DNA of 50,290 nt, taken from positions 1 to 50,290 of the forward strand of contig JAFYVH010000006.1 of NCBI GenBank assembly GCA_017549205.1, in the 5' to 3' direction. Positions 1 through 9,162 of this stretch are shown here, in pieces (positions within the stretch are counted from its first letter, which is position 1; each line of letters begins with the position of its first letter). The DNA is from Clostridia bacterium. GTDB lineage: Bacteria; Bacillota; Clostridia; UBA1381; UBA9506. Position numbers and translations under genes: made by a program. The notes beneath the pieces are model-generated. The model was not told the origin of the DNA. It saw nothing but the letters and a program-made list of their open reading frames with translations, and did no database searches.

Positions 1-1368
1 GGTCACGATGTTTGTGAGGCGGATGATACAACCATCCCTGGCGATGTGCAAGCAAAAATTCTAGCCTTTGCTCGTTCGGCTGTTGCAGCTGCGACCATGA
101 GAGGTAAATCCTATCTGCAAATTGGTTCCATTTGCATGGGTATTGCCGGATCTAGCATTAACACAGAGTTTTTTGAAGACTACCTGGGTATGCGGGTAGA
201 GTCTGTGGATGAGGTAGAAATTCTGCGCCGAATGGCCGAGGAGATTTACGACAAGGAGGAGTTTGAAAGAGCTCTTAAGTGGACAAAAGAAAACTGCCTC
301 GAGGGCTTTGATAAAAACCCGCCTGAATTGCAAAAATCACCTGAAAAGAAAGAGGAAGAATGGGAATTTGTTGTGAAAACCATGTGCATCATCAAGGATT
401 TGATGAACGGCAATCCCAATCTGCCCAAAGGGTGTGAGGAGGAAATGGCTGGTCACAACGCCATTGCAGCCGGTTTTCAGGGGCAAAGACAGTGGACTGA
501 TTTTTATCCCAATGGTGATTTTGCGGAATCGCTTCTCAACACCTCATTTGACTGGAATGGCGCACGCGAACCATACATTTTGGCAACCGAAAATGATACA
601 CTAAACGGTGTTTGCATGCTGTTTGGCAAATTGCTCACGAACACTGCCCAAATTTTCGCCGATGTGCGCACCTATTGGAGTCCAGAGGCTGTTAAAAAAG
701 CAACGGGCTATGACCTTGACGGCAAGGCAAAAGAAGCCGGCGGTTTCATTCATCTCATCAATTCAGGCGCAGCCTGTCTGGATGCCTGCGGTCAAGTGAA
801 AGACGAATCGGGGAACACAGTGATAAAACCTTTCTGGGAAATGACAGAAGAAGACCAAAAGGCCTGCCTCAAAGCAACCACCTGGAATGCAGCCGACCTT
901 GGCTATTTCAGAGGCGGTGGTTATTCCTCGCGCTTTGAAACCCGTGCCCAAATGCCGGCGACCATGATTCGTCTTAACCTTGTGAAAGGTCTTGGCCCTG
1001 TTATGCAGATTGCAGAGGGATGGACGGTTTCGTTGCCGGAAGAGGTTTCGGATAAACTCTGGAAGCGCACTGACTACACATGGCCTTGCACCTGGTTTGC
1101 ACCACGCATCACCGGCGAAGGTGCTTTTAAAACCGCCTACGATGTTATGAATAACTGGGGCGCAAATCATGGCTCCATCAGCTACGGTCACATTGGCGCT
1201 GATGTAATCACCCTTTGCTCTATGCTTCGTATCCCGGTTTGCATGCATAATGTAAGCGAAGAAAAAATCTTCCGTCCCGCCAGCTGGAACGCCTTTGGCA
1301 TGTATAAAGAAGGGCAGGACTACCGGGCTTGCAGCACTTATGGTCCCCTGTATAAAAACATCAGATAA
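1..1368 (+). CDS. fucI: L-fucose isomerase (FucI family), 5' end outside window
   Basis: Ketol isomerase that converts L-fucose to L-fuculose; the E. coli enzyme also converts D-arabinose to D-ribulose. The frame is open to the first base, so about 455 codons of a protein normally near 590 residues are visible and the start lies upstream. FucI landmarks are clear: FQGQR, SFDWNG, ATEND with the metal-ligand Glu at 589-591, FADVRTYW with the ligand Asp at 661-663, [11 protein letters not shown], and NWGANHG followed by GHIGAD with the ligand His at 1189-1191. It is followed after 73 bases by an AraB-type ribulokinase rather than a fuculokinase, which suggests a ketopentose product such as D-ribulose. 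Family assignment is secure; the substrate is inferred. Confidence 0.93.
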   Translation, partial: GHDVCEADDTTIPGDVQAKILAFARSAVAAATMRGKSYLQIGSICMGIAGSSINTEFFEDYLGMRVESVDEVEILRRMAEEIYDKEEFERALKWTKENCLEGFDKNPPELQKSPEKKEEEWEFVVKTMCIIKDLMNGNPNLPKGCEEEMAGHNAIAAGFQGQRQWTDFYPNGDFAESLLNTSFDWNGAREPYILATENDTLNGVCMLFGKLLTNTAQIFADVRTYWSPEAVKKATGYDLDGKAKEAGGFIHLINSGAACLDACGQVKDESGNTVIKPFWEMTEEDQKACLKATTWNAADLGYFRGGGYSSRFETRAQMPATMIRLNLVKGLGPVMQIAEGWTVSLPEEVSDKLWKRTDYTWPCTWFAPRITGEGAFKTAYDVMNNWGANHGSISYGHIGADVITLCSMLRIPVCMHNVSEEKIFRPASWNAFGMYKEGQDYRACSTYGPLYKNIR

Positions 1369-1441
1369 TGGTAGGTAAAAATGAAGTGCCCTTGGTTTGC
1401 GATATACAAGGGCATGGAACAATCCGAAGGGATCGTGTGAC

Positions 1442-3073
1442 ATGAAAAAATATTCAATTGGCATTGACTATGGCACGCTCTCCGCTAGAGCGTTGCTCAT
1501 TGATTTAGAAACAGGCAAGGAGATTGCAGAGAGTGACTTTGTATATCCTCATGCTGTAATGACAGATGCAGACTTTACAGGAATTCGCCTTCTAAAAACG
1601 GATGCATTCCAGAACCCACAGGATTATCTTGATGCTTTTTCCAACACAGTAAAATCTGTTTTAAAACAGTCAGAAATTACGCCTGAGCAGGTTGTAGGAG
1701 TGGGCATTGATTTTACCTCCTGCACAGTTTTGCCCACAAAAGCAGATGGCACGCCCCTTTGCTTTTTAGAGCCGTTTAAAAACGAGCCACAAAGCTATGT
1801 AAAGCTGTGGAAGCACCACAGTGCCGAGTCCGAGGCAGAAGCCATCACAGAGGCGGCACAGCAGCTAGGCGAAGCGTGGCTTGAGAGTTATGGTGGTAAG
1901 GTTTCATCAGAGTGGTTGTTTCCCAAACTCTTGGAAACCCTGCATAAATCGCCTGCTGTTTTTAACGAGTGCGACTGCTTTTTAGAAGCGGCCGATTGGC
2001 TCGTCTGGCAGCTCACCGGTGAAGAAGTCCGCAGTAGCTGTATGGCGGGATATAAAGCCTTGTGGAGTAAAGAGATGGGCTATCCCTCCAGTGCATTTTG
2101 GTCAAAGGTGGATGCCGGTTTTGGGGACATCATTGGCACTAAGATTTCAGAAAAGGTATTGCCCACCGGTACAAAGGCGGGTACCATCAACCGAAGGGGC
2201 GCAGAGTTTTCCGGTCTTTGTGTGGGGACACCGATAGCGGTTCCCATCATTGATGCTCATTCGGCTCTTCCGGCAGCGGGCATTGTGGATAGCGGTCGAC
2301 TGATGATTATTGCCGGCACATCCAGCTGTCATATTGTGATGAGCCGGGAGGATAAAGAAGTAAAGGGAATTTGCGGACGAGTGCAGGATGGTATCATTCC
2401 CGGTCTGGTTGCTTATGAAGCAGGGCAGGCCTGCGTTGGCGACAGCTTTGACTGGTTTGTGAAAAATTGTGTGCCGGCATCCTATACAGAGGAAGCCAAA
2501 ATAAAAGGTCAGAATATTTTTGATTACATCACCCAAAAGGCTGAAAAACTTTCGGTTGGTGAAAGTGGCATTTTGGCACTGGATTGGTGGAACGGCAACC
2601 GCACACCCTATGCAAATTACGATTTAACCGGCACCATTATCGGCCTTAATGTTAGAACAAAGCCGGAAGAGATTTTCAGAGCCATTATCGAGTCCACGGC
2701 TTTTGGCACTAAAGCCATTATCGACCTTTATAATCAAAACGGCGTCACCATATCTGAAATTCAGGCAGCCGGTGGTATTTCACAGAAAAATGCCTTTATG
2801 ATGCAGGTGTATGCCGATGTGTTGGGATGCCCCGTTAAGATTGCGGCCAGCACTCAGGCCGGAGCTAAAGGCAGTGCTATTTTTGCATCAGTAGCCGGTG
2901 GGTATTTTGATAATGTCTTTGATGCGGCTTTGGTGATAGCCGATAAAAGCGTAAAGACTTACTATCCCAATGAGGAAAACCATAAAAAATATCAGCTTTT
3001 GTATAAGGAATATCGAAAAACATGCGAATTTTTTGCTGATAATGATATTATGAAAAATATAAAGTTACAATAG
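1442..3073 (+). CDS. araB: Ribulokinase (AraB-type FGGY sugar kinase)
   Basis: FGGY-family kinase of 543 residues, expected to phosphorylate L- or D-ribulose at O5 using ATP in the cytoplasm. The N-terminal phosphate loop GIDYGTLSARAL (residues 7-18), the GIDFTSCT segment, YVKLWKHH, SSEWLFPKLLE, the IIDAHSALPAAG segment with the likely catalytic Asp, and GTSSCH match ribulokinases rather than fuculokinases or xylulokinases. An in-frame ATG at 1397 would add 15 residues, but 1442 is chosen because GAAGGGA lies about 9 bases upstream and family members begin with MKKYSIGIDYG-like sequence. It sits between the isomerase and a GH172-type gene in one apparent operon. AraB enzymes are known to accept both ribulose enantiomers, which fits a D-arabinose route. 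Confidence 0.9.
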   Translation: MKKYSIGIDYGTLSARALLIDLETGKEIAESDFVYPHAVMTDADFTGIRLLKTDAFQNPQDYLDAFSNTVKSVLKQSEITPEQVVGVGIDFTSCTVLPTKADGTPLCFLEPFKNEPQSYVKLWKHHSAESEAEAITEAAQQLGEAWLESYGGKVSSEWLFPKLLETLHKSPAVFNECDCFLEAADWLVWQLTGEEVRSSCMAGYKALWSKEMGYPSSAFWSKVDAGFGDIIGTKISEKVLPTGTKAGTINRRGAEFSGLCVGTPIAVPIIDAHSALPAAGIVDSGRLMIIAGTSSCHIVMSREDKEVKGICGRVQDGIIPGLVAYEAGQACVGDSFDWFVKNCVPASYTEEAKIKGQNIFDYITQKAEKLSVGESGILALDWWNGNRTPYANYDLTGTIIGLNVRTKPEEIFRAIIESTAFGTKAIIDLYNQNGVTISEIQAAGGISQKNAFMMQVYADVLGCPVKIAASTQAGAKGSAIFASVAGGYFDNVFDAALVIADKSVKTYYPNEENHKKYQLLYKEYRKTCEFFADNDIMKNIKLQ

Positions 3074-3085
3074 GAGATGAATCAA

Positions 3086-4159
3086 ATGAATAACTATGAA
3101 ACAGTTCTTTCATCCATCGCCCGCACATCCAAAGCGGTGAGCCGTTCCATTTCTCCTGAAAATTTCATAGGGGAAAAGGGAAAAGGCGGCATGGCTACCG
3201 AAGGCACCGGCAAAGACTGTGCCCGTGATTTAGGTCAGGGGTGGAAAATTTCCCCCAGCGTTGTGATTGGCCCCGGTGAAACCTTTACCTTAGGCAAAAT
3301 TGACGGTTCGGGCATGATTAAACACATCTGGATTACCGAAAACTGTCCCACCAATCGCAAGTTGATTTTAAGAATGTATTGGGATGACAGTGATACCCCC
3401 TCAGTAGAGGCACCTCTGGGTGACTTTTTCGCCTGTGCCGACTGTCAGGAATATGCTCAGGTGACATCCTTGCCCGTTTGTGTTAATCCCAAACGAGCTT
3501 TTAACTGCTATTGGGACATGCCTTTTTATAAAAACTGCAAAATAACCCTTGAAAATATTTTTAATGAAGAAATCACAGTTTACTATCAGATTGATTACAT
3601 CCTCACAGAGCTTCCCGCTGGCATGGCTTATTTCCATGCACAGTTCAGACGGGTAAACCCCCTGCCCTATAAAGATGTTTATACCATTTTGGATAATGTC
3701 AGCGGCAATGGTCACTATGTGGGAACCTACATGTTCTGGGGTCTTAACAACTGTCGCTGGTGGGGTGAGGGCGAAATTAAATTTTATTTAGACGACGACA
3801 AGGAATTCCCCACGATTTGTGGTACCGGCACTGAAGATTATTTCTGTGGCTCGTGGAATTTTGATATTGGCGGCAAATATCAGGAATTTTGCACGCCCTA
3901 TTCCGGTGTACCCAAAATCATCCGCCCCAATGGACTGTATGTATCACAGCACCGTTTCTCTATGTATCGGTGGCACATTCAGGACCCCATTTACTTTAAA
4001 GAAGATGTAAAGGTGACTATTCAGGCTCTTGGCTGGCGGGATAAACGACGCTATCTGCCCTTACAGGATGACATTTCTTCAGTGGCTTTTTGGTATCAGG
4101 ACACCATTTGCAAAACTTTCCCACCGTTCCCCACGGAAGATGAGCTGGAAATCATTTAA
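3086..4159 (+). CDS. DUF2961 / GH172-type glycoside hydrolase
   Basis: 357-residue protein of the DUF2961 family, now glycoside hydrolase family 172, in which D-fructofuranosidases and D-arabinofuranosidases have been described. Two conserved acidic blocks typical of the active site are present: WWGEGEIKFYLD (Glu228/Glu230) and GTGTEDYF (Glu250); family members use a pair of Glu residues about 21 positions apart. No signal peptide is visible, so it probably acts on imported sugars. Start 3086 is preferred over 3077 because AGGAG at 3072-3076 abuts the earlier ATG but is 9 bases from the later one. It is the last gene of the operon, 12 bases after the kinase, and ends at a strong terminator. 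Substrate is inferred from context only. Confidence 0.8.
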   Translation: MNNYETVLSSIARTSKAVSRSISPENFIGEKGKGGMATEGTGKDCARDLGQGWKISPSVVIGPGETFTLGKIDGSGMIKHIWITENCPTNRKLILRMYWDDSDTPSVEAPLGDFFACADCQEYAQVTSLPVCVNPKRAFNCYWDMPFYKNCKITLENIFNEEITVYYQIDYILTELPAGMAYFHAQFRRVNPLPYKDVYTILDNVSGNGHYVGTYMFWGLNNCRWWGEGEIKFYLDDDKEFPTICGTGTEDYFCGSWNFDIGGKYQEFCTPYSGVPKIIRPNGLYVSQHRFSMYRWHIQDPIYFKEDVKVTIQALGWRDKRRYLPLQDDISSVAFWYQDTICKTFPPFPTEDELEII

Positions 4160-4170
4160 GACAGCATAAT

Positions 4171-4207
4171 AAAAACCGCAGAAAACAAAATGTTTTCTGC
4201 GGTTTTT
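4171..4207. terminator. Bidirectional intrinsic terminator
   Basis: Perfect 16-base inverted repeat (4171-4186 with 4192-4207, loop AAAAT) with A-run and T-run flanks, between the convergent sugar operon and gatB. It can serve both strands. Confidence 0.9.
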
Positions 4208-4218
4208 TTGGCTTAATT

Positions 4219-5637
4219 TTACTTTAATTTCGCCTCTAACAAGGTTTTGATAACGGCGGGGTCACCGGCACCTTTTAATTCTTTCATACAAGCGCCAAAG
4301 AGAGCTTGCAGCGCCTTAACCTTACCATTTTTAAAATCTTCTACAGACTGGGGATTTTCGGCAATCGCCTTATCCACCACAGCTTCTATGGCAGAAACGT
4401 CAAACTTTTTATCAAGTCCCTGCTCTTTGCAATAGGTAACGGGGTCGACGCCCTGTTCAACCACGGCAATGAGAATCTTTTTACCGGCGTTGCGGCTAAT
4501 GTCGCCATTATCCACCATTTTAATAACGGCATAGAGCTTTTCAGCGGTAATAACCAAGTCATTTAAAGTCTTGCCATCTTTACGCAAAATACCGGCACAG
4601 TCGGTTAAAATCCATGCAGCACCATCTTTGGCATTAGCGCCCATTGCCACTATGTCATCAAGTAGCTTACTGATTTTGTTGTTGGAGATGAGCATGTCAA
4701 TTTCTTTATCCGAAATGCCTGCCAGGCGGTAATCTTCTGCCTTTTCATCCACAGCGGCGGGCTTGTTGGCCTTGATTTTTTCCAGCCACTCGTCATCGAT
4801 GATGATGGGCATTAAGTTAGCATCGGGGAAATAGCGGTAATCCGCCTCGGTTTCTTTGTTGCGCATGGCAAAGGTTTTGCCGCTGGCATCATCAAAACGA
4901 CGGGTTTCCTGCACAAGCTCTTCTGTGTCAAATTCCAAGGCGTCCATATGGCGCTGTGCTTCATAGCGGATGGCCTTTTCGATGGCTTCAAAGGAGCTCA
5001 TGTTTTTAATCTCGGTACGCACGCCAAATTCTTCGCTGCCTTCGGGGCGAACGGAGATGTTAACATCGCAACGCATTGCACCCTCTTCACATTCTGAAAT
5101 GCCACCGGAACGGAACATAGATTTCAGCTTGTTTAAGTAGGTTACCACCTCTTCAGCACTTCTAAAGTCCGGTTGGGTAACGATTTCAATCAGGGGTACG
5201 CTGGTGCGGTTAAAGTCAACATAAGAATATTTGCCGCCGTGCACCAATTTACCTGCATCTTCTTCCATGTGAATCTGCTTGATGCGAATGTCACGGGCAC
5301 CTGCCGATGTTTTTAAGTTTACACAGCCATTGGTGCAAATGGGATGGTTGAGCTGTGTAATCTGATAAGCACAGGGCAGATCAGGATAGTAGTAATTCTT
5401 TTTGTCAAAGGTGGTGTAACGGTTAATGTCACAGTTTAACATGAGTCCGGCTGTTACAGCCAGCTCCACAACATGCTTGTTCATCACAGGGAGCATGCCG
5501 GGCATACCGCTGCAGGCAGGGCATACACAGTCGTTGGGCTCTTTGGCAGCCGAATGACCGCCGCAGGAACAGAATATTTTTGATTCGGTACTAAGCTCCA
5601 CATGGGTCTCAAGACCGATAACCAATTCATAATTCAT
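4219..5637 (-). CDS. gatB: Asp-tRNA(Asn)/Glu-tRNA(Gln) amidotransferase subunit B
   Basis: GatB binds the mischarged tRNA, activates its side chain with ATP and amidates it. The 472-residue length is normal. The N-terminal YELVIGLETHVEL block, the cysteine-rich CSCGG...CVCPACSGMPG zinc segment (residues about 23-46), the KNYYYPDLPCAYQITQ block, and the C-terminal GatB/YqeY tail rich in Lys and Ala are all present, so this subunit looks intact. It begins two bases after gatA stops and is the last gene of the aspS-gatC/gatA/gatB operon. Because the neighbouring GatA has lost its glutaminase residues, ammonia would have to reach this subunit from elsewhere. Confidence 0.95.
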   Translation of the reverse strand: MNYELVIGLETHVELSTESKIFCSCGGHSAAKEPNDCVCPACSGMPGMLPVMNKHVVELAVTAGLMLNCDINRYTTFDKKNYYYPDLPCAYQITQLNHPICTNGCVNLKTSAGARDIRIKQIHMEEDAGKLVHGGKYSYVDFNRTSVPLIEIVTQPDFRSAEEVVTYLNKLKSMFRSGGISECEEGAMRCDVNISVRPEGSEEFGVRTEIKNMSSFEAIEKAIRYEAQRHMDALEFDTEELVQETRRFDDASGKTFAMRNKETEADYRYFPDANLMPIIIDDEWLEKIKANKPAAVDEKAEDYRLAGISDKEIDMLISNNKISKLLDDIVAMGANAKDGAAWILTDCAGILRKDGKTLNDLVITAEKLYAVIKMVDNGDISRNAGKKILIAVVEQGVDPVTYCKEQGLDKKFDVSAIEAVVDKAIAENPQSVEDFKNGKVKALQALFGACMKELKGAGDPAVIKTLLEAKLK

Positions 5638-5639
5638 GA

Positions 5640-6827
5640 TTATTTGCCCTCCTTTTTTGCAGCATCTGCAAGACTTAACAATAATCCCTCAGAAAAATGC
5701 TTACCCACAAGCTGCACACCACCGGAAGCCAAAGCCGGTGTGCCGATTAAGTTAGCCAGTGCAGTGAAAACGCTTTCTTCAAACACCTTTTTAAAGGCAT
5801 CGTGAATGTCATAAGCTTCATAGGTTGTTTTGCTCGTAGCTGGTGTTAAAACAGCATCATAATTTGCCATGAGTTCTTCAAACTTTTCGCTGATAACACG
5901 GCGGACTTTTAAGGATTTATCATAGCAGGCTTCATAACGGTTTTTTGAAAGCACATCAGAGCCATACATGATAACGGCTTTGGTTAAGAAGTTAAAGCCC
6001 TCGGTTCTGGAGTTAACATATAATTCGTCAATGTTTCTATATTCCTTAGCACGATGACCAAACTTCACGCCGTCATAACGGGAAATGTTATTGCAGGTTT
6101 CAGCGGTCATTAAAATCTGCCAGGCAACATTGGCGGTTTCAAACAGGCTAAAGGAGATTTCTTCAACCGTCACACCTTTTGCACGAAGACCGTCAGCAAA
6201 AGTGCTCAAGCGCTTTTTGGTCTCCTCATCGGCTTTTTCCAAAAGCTCTTTTACAACAGCAACTTTTTTGCCGGCAACAGGCTGAAAACTGTAATCATAG
6301 CTTTCGTTCTTTAAGCTAGTGCCGTCTTTTTCGTCGTGTCCGGCGATGACAGTCATAATTTCTTGTATACCAGCGGCATCTTTGGCATAAACGCCGACTT
6401 GCTCACCGGAGGCAGCACAGGAAATAACGCCATAGCGGGAAACGGTGCCATATGTGGGTTTTAAAAAGTCAACGCCTGAAATGGCGGCCGCGCGTCTTGG
6501 CGCTCCGTTCATATCCACGGCCAAAGCGGCGTTCACTTCGCCGGTTGCCACCAGGTCAGCTGCTGCGCCTTTTAATGTGCCATCAGTCTCGACACCAAAT
6601 CCAAACTCGCCCAAAAGGTCAAGACCAAATTCGCCCACATGGGTTTTACCGGCCGTTTTGTAGCCTTTGGCTTCCAGCTGTGTTACGACTTCGGCACTAA
6701 AGAGAGGCTTAAAGCCGGTGAGCATTTTAGAACCGGCACAAGCTTCAATATTTTTTACTAAAATGGTATCGTCAACGGCGATGTTGCCGCCGTTCATTTT
6801 TGTTTTATAATGATTCATTGTTGGCAC
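5640..6827 (-). CDS. gatA: GatA-like protein lacking the amidase catalytic triad
   Basis: GatA normally hydrolyses glutamine and channels ammonia to GatB. This copy is about 395 residues against the usual 480-490, missing most of the N-terminal region, and its amidase-signature residues are gone. In IAVDDTI the catalytic Lys of the usual IAIKDNI is Asp. In the 27-column block normally running from GGSSGG to GSDTGGS, both catalytic serines are replaced, the cis-Ser by Leu and the nucleophile by Ala (DMNGAPRR). The fold and C-terminal half are well kept (LKPTYGTVSRYG, VIAGHDEKDGTS, YDGVKFGHRA, NLIGTPAL) and the frame is unbroken, so this is a maintained pseudo-amidase, not sequence decay. It may act as a structural subunit. 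ATGs at 6827, 6818 and 6797 are all possible starts; the first is used. Confidence 0.85.
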   Translation of the reverse strand: MPTMNHYKTKMNGGNIAVDDTILVKNIEACAGSKMLTGFKPLFSAEVVTQLEAKGYKTAGKTHVGEFGLDLLGEFGFGVETDGTLKGAAADLVATGEVNAALAVDMNGAPRRAAAISGVDFLKPTYGTVSRYGVISCAASGEQVGVYAKDAAGIQEIMTVIAGHDEKDGTSLKNESYDYSFQPVAGKKVAVVKELLEKADEETKKRLSTFADGLRAKGVTVEEISFSLFETANVAWQILMTAETCNNISRYDGVKFGHRAKEYRNIDELYVNSRTEGFNFLTKAVIMYGSDVLSKNRYEACYDKSLKVRRVISEKFEELMANYDAVLTPATSKTTYEAYDIHDAFKKVFEESVFTALANLIGTPALASGGVQLVGKHFSEGLLLSLADAAKKEGK

Positions 6828-6828
6828 C

Positions 6829-8907
6829 TCACTTTACAAGTCTTGGCACTTGCCAGCTATCTTCACTGCGTTCCGGAGCACCCTCTAAAAGACTCTCTCG
6901 GGTAAAGGGCTGACGGCGGACATCTTCACGCAATACATTGGTCATGGGCATTACATGCACCATGGGCTCAACACCCTCGGTGCCGATTTTGTCCAGAGCC
7001 TTTTCCTGCTCATTCATAGTACCAAAGATTTCCTGCACAACCTTTTCTTCCTCTTCGGTCAGCGCAATCTGATTGAGCTGCTGTGCGTTGGAGAAGGTAG
7101 AACGCTTGCCGACGGATGTTTTCGCCGCTGTAGAGGGACCGGCAGCACGCTGTGCCAACACATTGGTGCTTCCTAAAAGGTGAACATCCTCAAGCTGCTG
7201 ATTGGTTACAAAGCTGGGAGCACCAAGCAAGAGGTCCTGTGCGTTACCGTTTAAGGGGAAGGCGATAACATCTAAAATCTTTTCTTCATCCGTTAAGAGC
7301 ATCACCATACGGTCAATACCTGGTGCCATGCCGGCGTGGGGTGGTGCGCCATACTGGAATGCGGTATATAAGGCGTTAAAGCGGTTTTTAAGGTCTTCTT
7401 CTGTGTAGCCTGCAATTTCAAAGGCTTTTCTCATAATCTCAATATCGTGGTTACGAACAGCGCCGGAGGCAAGCTCAATGCCATTACCAACCAGGTCATA
7501 CTGATAAGCAAGGACTTCCGTGGGGTCTTTGGTGAGCAGCGCTTCCATACCGCCCTGGGGCATGGAGAAGGGGTTATGAGTGAAAATGGTTTCGCCGGTT
7601 TCCTCATCATTTTCAAACATGGGGAAATCCACAACAAAGCAGAATTCAAAAGCATCTTCATCAATTAAATCAAGCTGTTCTTTTTTAGCCAGCCAGGTAC
7701 GGATTAAGCCGGCTTTTTTCTCGGTATCGTTTTTCGTATCATCACAAATAAAGAACAGGGTTTCGCCCTCTTTCACGCCTGTGAGTGCCGTGATTTCTTC
7801 TTTTTGTGCATCGCTTAAGAACTTGGCGATAGGGCCTGCAAAAGCACCATCTTTTAAGGTGATGTAGCCAAGACCACCAAGACCAACTTCAGGGGAGGTG
7901 GCATATTTTAACGAATCTTCAAAGAATTTCTTGGATTTGCCCTGACAGCCGGCCACGATACCGCGCACAGGCTTGCCCTTAAAGGCAGGGAAATCAACCC
8001 CATCAAAAAAAGCGGTTAAATCGCAGATGATTAAGGGGTTTCGCAGGTCGGGTTTATCGGAACCATAGGTCATCATGGCATCGGCATAGGTGATGCGGCG
8101 GAAAGGCTTCGGCGTGATTCTTTTATCCGAGAAGGTTTTAAAGGTATCGTAGATTACATCTTCACAAACATCCAAAACTTCTTCCTGTGTTGCAAAAGCC
8201 ATTTCAAAGTCCAGCTGATAGAATTCACCAGGAGAACGGTCAGCACGGGCATCTTCATCACGGAAGCAGGGCGCCACCTGAAAATAACGGTCAAATCCGG
8301 ACACCATCAAAAGCTGTTTAAACTGCTGGGGTGCCTGCGGCAGTGCATAAAACTTGCCGGGATGCTTACGGCTGGGCACCAAAAAGTCTCTGGCGCCCTC
8401 GGGGGAAGAGGCTGTTAAAATAGGCGTTTGCATGTCCAAAAAGCCTTTTTCCTCCATTTTGTTTCTTAAGTGACGGATAATCTGAGTGCGTTTTACCAGA
8501 TTATCGTGGTTTTTAGGATTACGCAAATCCAAATAGCGGTATTTAAGGCGCAATTCATCTTTGCTTTGGCGGGAAGCACGAACATCAAAGGGAAGCTTGT
8601 TTAAGCTTTTGCCTAAAATGTCAAGGCTGTCGGCCACCAGCTCAACGGCACCGGTTTCAATTTTATCATTCACGGTTTCGGAGTCACGCTTGCTGACAAC
8701 ACCACTGACAGAGATAACGGTTTCGCGGTTTACATCCTTTACAAGCTCTTCGTTATGAATGACCACCTGTGTCACGCCGGTGTAATCACGAAGGTCAATA
8801 AAAATAACACCACCATGATCGCGCACAACATCCACCCAGCCGGCAAGCTGAACGGTTTTGCCAATGTGCTCGTCGCGTATGTCGTTACAATATAGGGTTC
8901 TATACAT
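6829..8907 (-). CDS. aspS: Aspartyl-tRNA synthetase fused to GatC
   Basis: 692-residue fusion. Residues 1 to about 577 form a bacterial AspRS: OB-fold anticodon domain, the class II motifs FRDEDARADRSPGEFYQLDFEM and APGIDRMVMLL, and the GAD-type insert. A Ser/Ala-rich linker of about 30 residues follows. Residues about 609-692 are a complete GatC subunit, including TEGVEPMVHVMPMTNVLRED and the terminal WQVPRLVK. His31 in RDHGG corresponds to the residue associated with non-discriminating bacterial AspRS, which charges both tRNA(Asp) and tRNA(Asn). Fusing GatC to the enzyme that makes the mischarged Asp-tRNA(Asn) would tether the transamidase to its substrate source. It is the first gene of the operon and lies behind a T-box leader. 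Confidence 0.95.
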   Translation of the reverse strand: MYRTLYCNDIRDEHIGKTVQLAGWVDVVRDHGGVIFIDLRDYTGVTQVVIHNEELVKDVNRETVISVSGVVSKRDSETVNDKIETGAVELVADSLDILGKSLNKLPFDVRASRQSKDELRLKYRYLDLRNPKNHDNLVKRTQIIRHLRNKMEEKGFLDMQTPILTASSPEGARDFLVPSRKHPGKFYALPQAPQQFKQLLMVSGFDRYFQVAPCFRDEDARADRSPGEFYQLDFEMAFATQEEVLDVCEDVIYDTFKTFSDKRITPKPFRRITYADAMMTYGSDKPDLRNPLIICDLTAFFDGVDFPAFKGKPVRGIVAGCQGKSKKFFEDSLKYATSPEVGLGGLGYITLKDGAFAGPIAKFLSDAQKEEITALTGVKEGETLFFICDDTKNDTEKKAGLIRTWLAKKEQLDLIDEDAFEFCFVVDFPMFENDEETGETIFTHNPFSMPQGGMEALLTKDPTEVLAYQYDLVGNGIELASGAVRNHDIEIMRKAFEIAGYTEEDLKNRFNALYTAFQYGAPPHAGMAPGIDRMVMLLTDEEKILDVIAFPLNGNAQDLLLGAPSFVTNQQLEDVHLLGSTNVLAQRAAGPSTAAKTSVGKRSTFSNAQQLNQIALTEEEEKVVQEIFGTMNEQEKALDKIGTEGVEPMVHVMPMTNVLREDVRRQPFTRESLLEGAPERSEDSWQVPRLVK

Positions 8908-8938
8908 ACTATATTCCTCCTATGATAGTATACTAAAA

Positions 8939-9157
8939 AATAAAAGCCCCGGAAATATCAAACGATATTTCCGGGACGAGTAAACAAAACATTTAACCCG
9001 CGGTGCCACCCGCATTGATGCCCAAAGGGCATCCGCTTTTAAATATGAAATTGTTATAAAAATCGGAGTGTTCCCAAACTTACTACTCATCTCAAATGCG
9101 CTTTCAGTCCATGGCGCATTCTCCCTTTCAGACTTTCCACAAAAGCCGAGTCTCCAC
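8939..9157 (-). promoter_or_regulatory. T-box riboswitch leader of the aspS-gatC/gatA/gatB operon
   Basis: The minus strand carries the T-box signature GGGTGGCACCGCGGG at 8997-9011 plus flanks, preceded by a GATGCCC/GGGCATC hairpin (around 9017-9033) and followed by a strong terminator. T-boxes sense uncharged tRNA and switch between terminator and antiterminator. Stem I can be closed by GGAG (9152-9155) with CTCC (9065-9068), which places an AAC triplet at 9070-9072, followed by A, where the specifier is expected. That would read tRNA(Asn). The specifier call is tentative. Confidence 0.88.
8948..8975 (-). terminator. T-box intrinsic terminator
   Basis: 12-bp perfect stem (8948-8959 with 8964-8975, loop AAAC on the plus strand) followed on the minus strand by a GCTTTTATTTT tract, just before aspS. 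It is the switchable terminator of the T-box leader. Confidence 0.9.
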
Positions 9158-9162
9158 TAATC

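Noticed and set aside
763..1464. Long minus-strand open frame opposite fucI
   Set aside because: It is a codon-bias shadow of the well-conserved isomerase frame, with no ribosome site and no recognisable product.
5640..6827. Frameshifted or decaying gatA pseudogene
   Set aside because: The frame is continuous, the C-terminal half is well conserved and spacing to both neighbours is tight, so it looks like a maintained protein with altered active-site residues.
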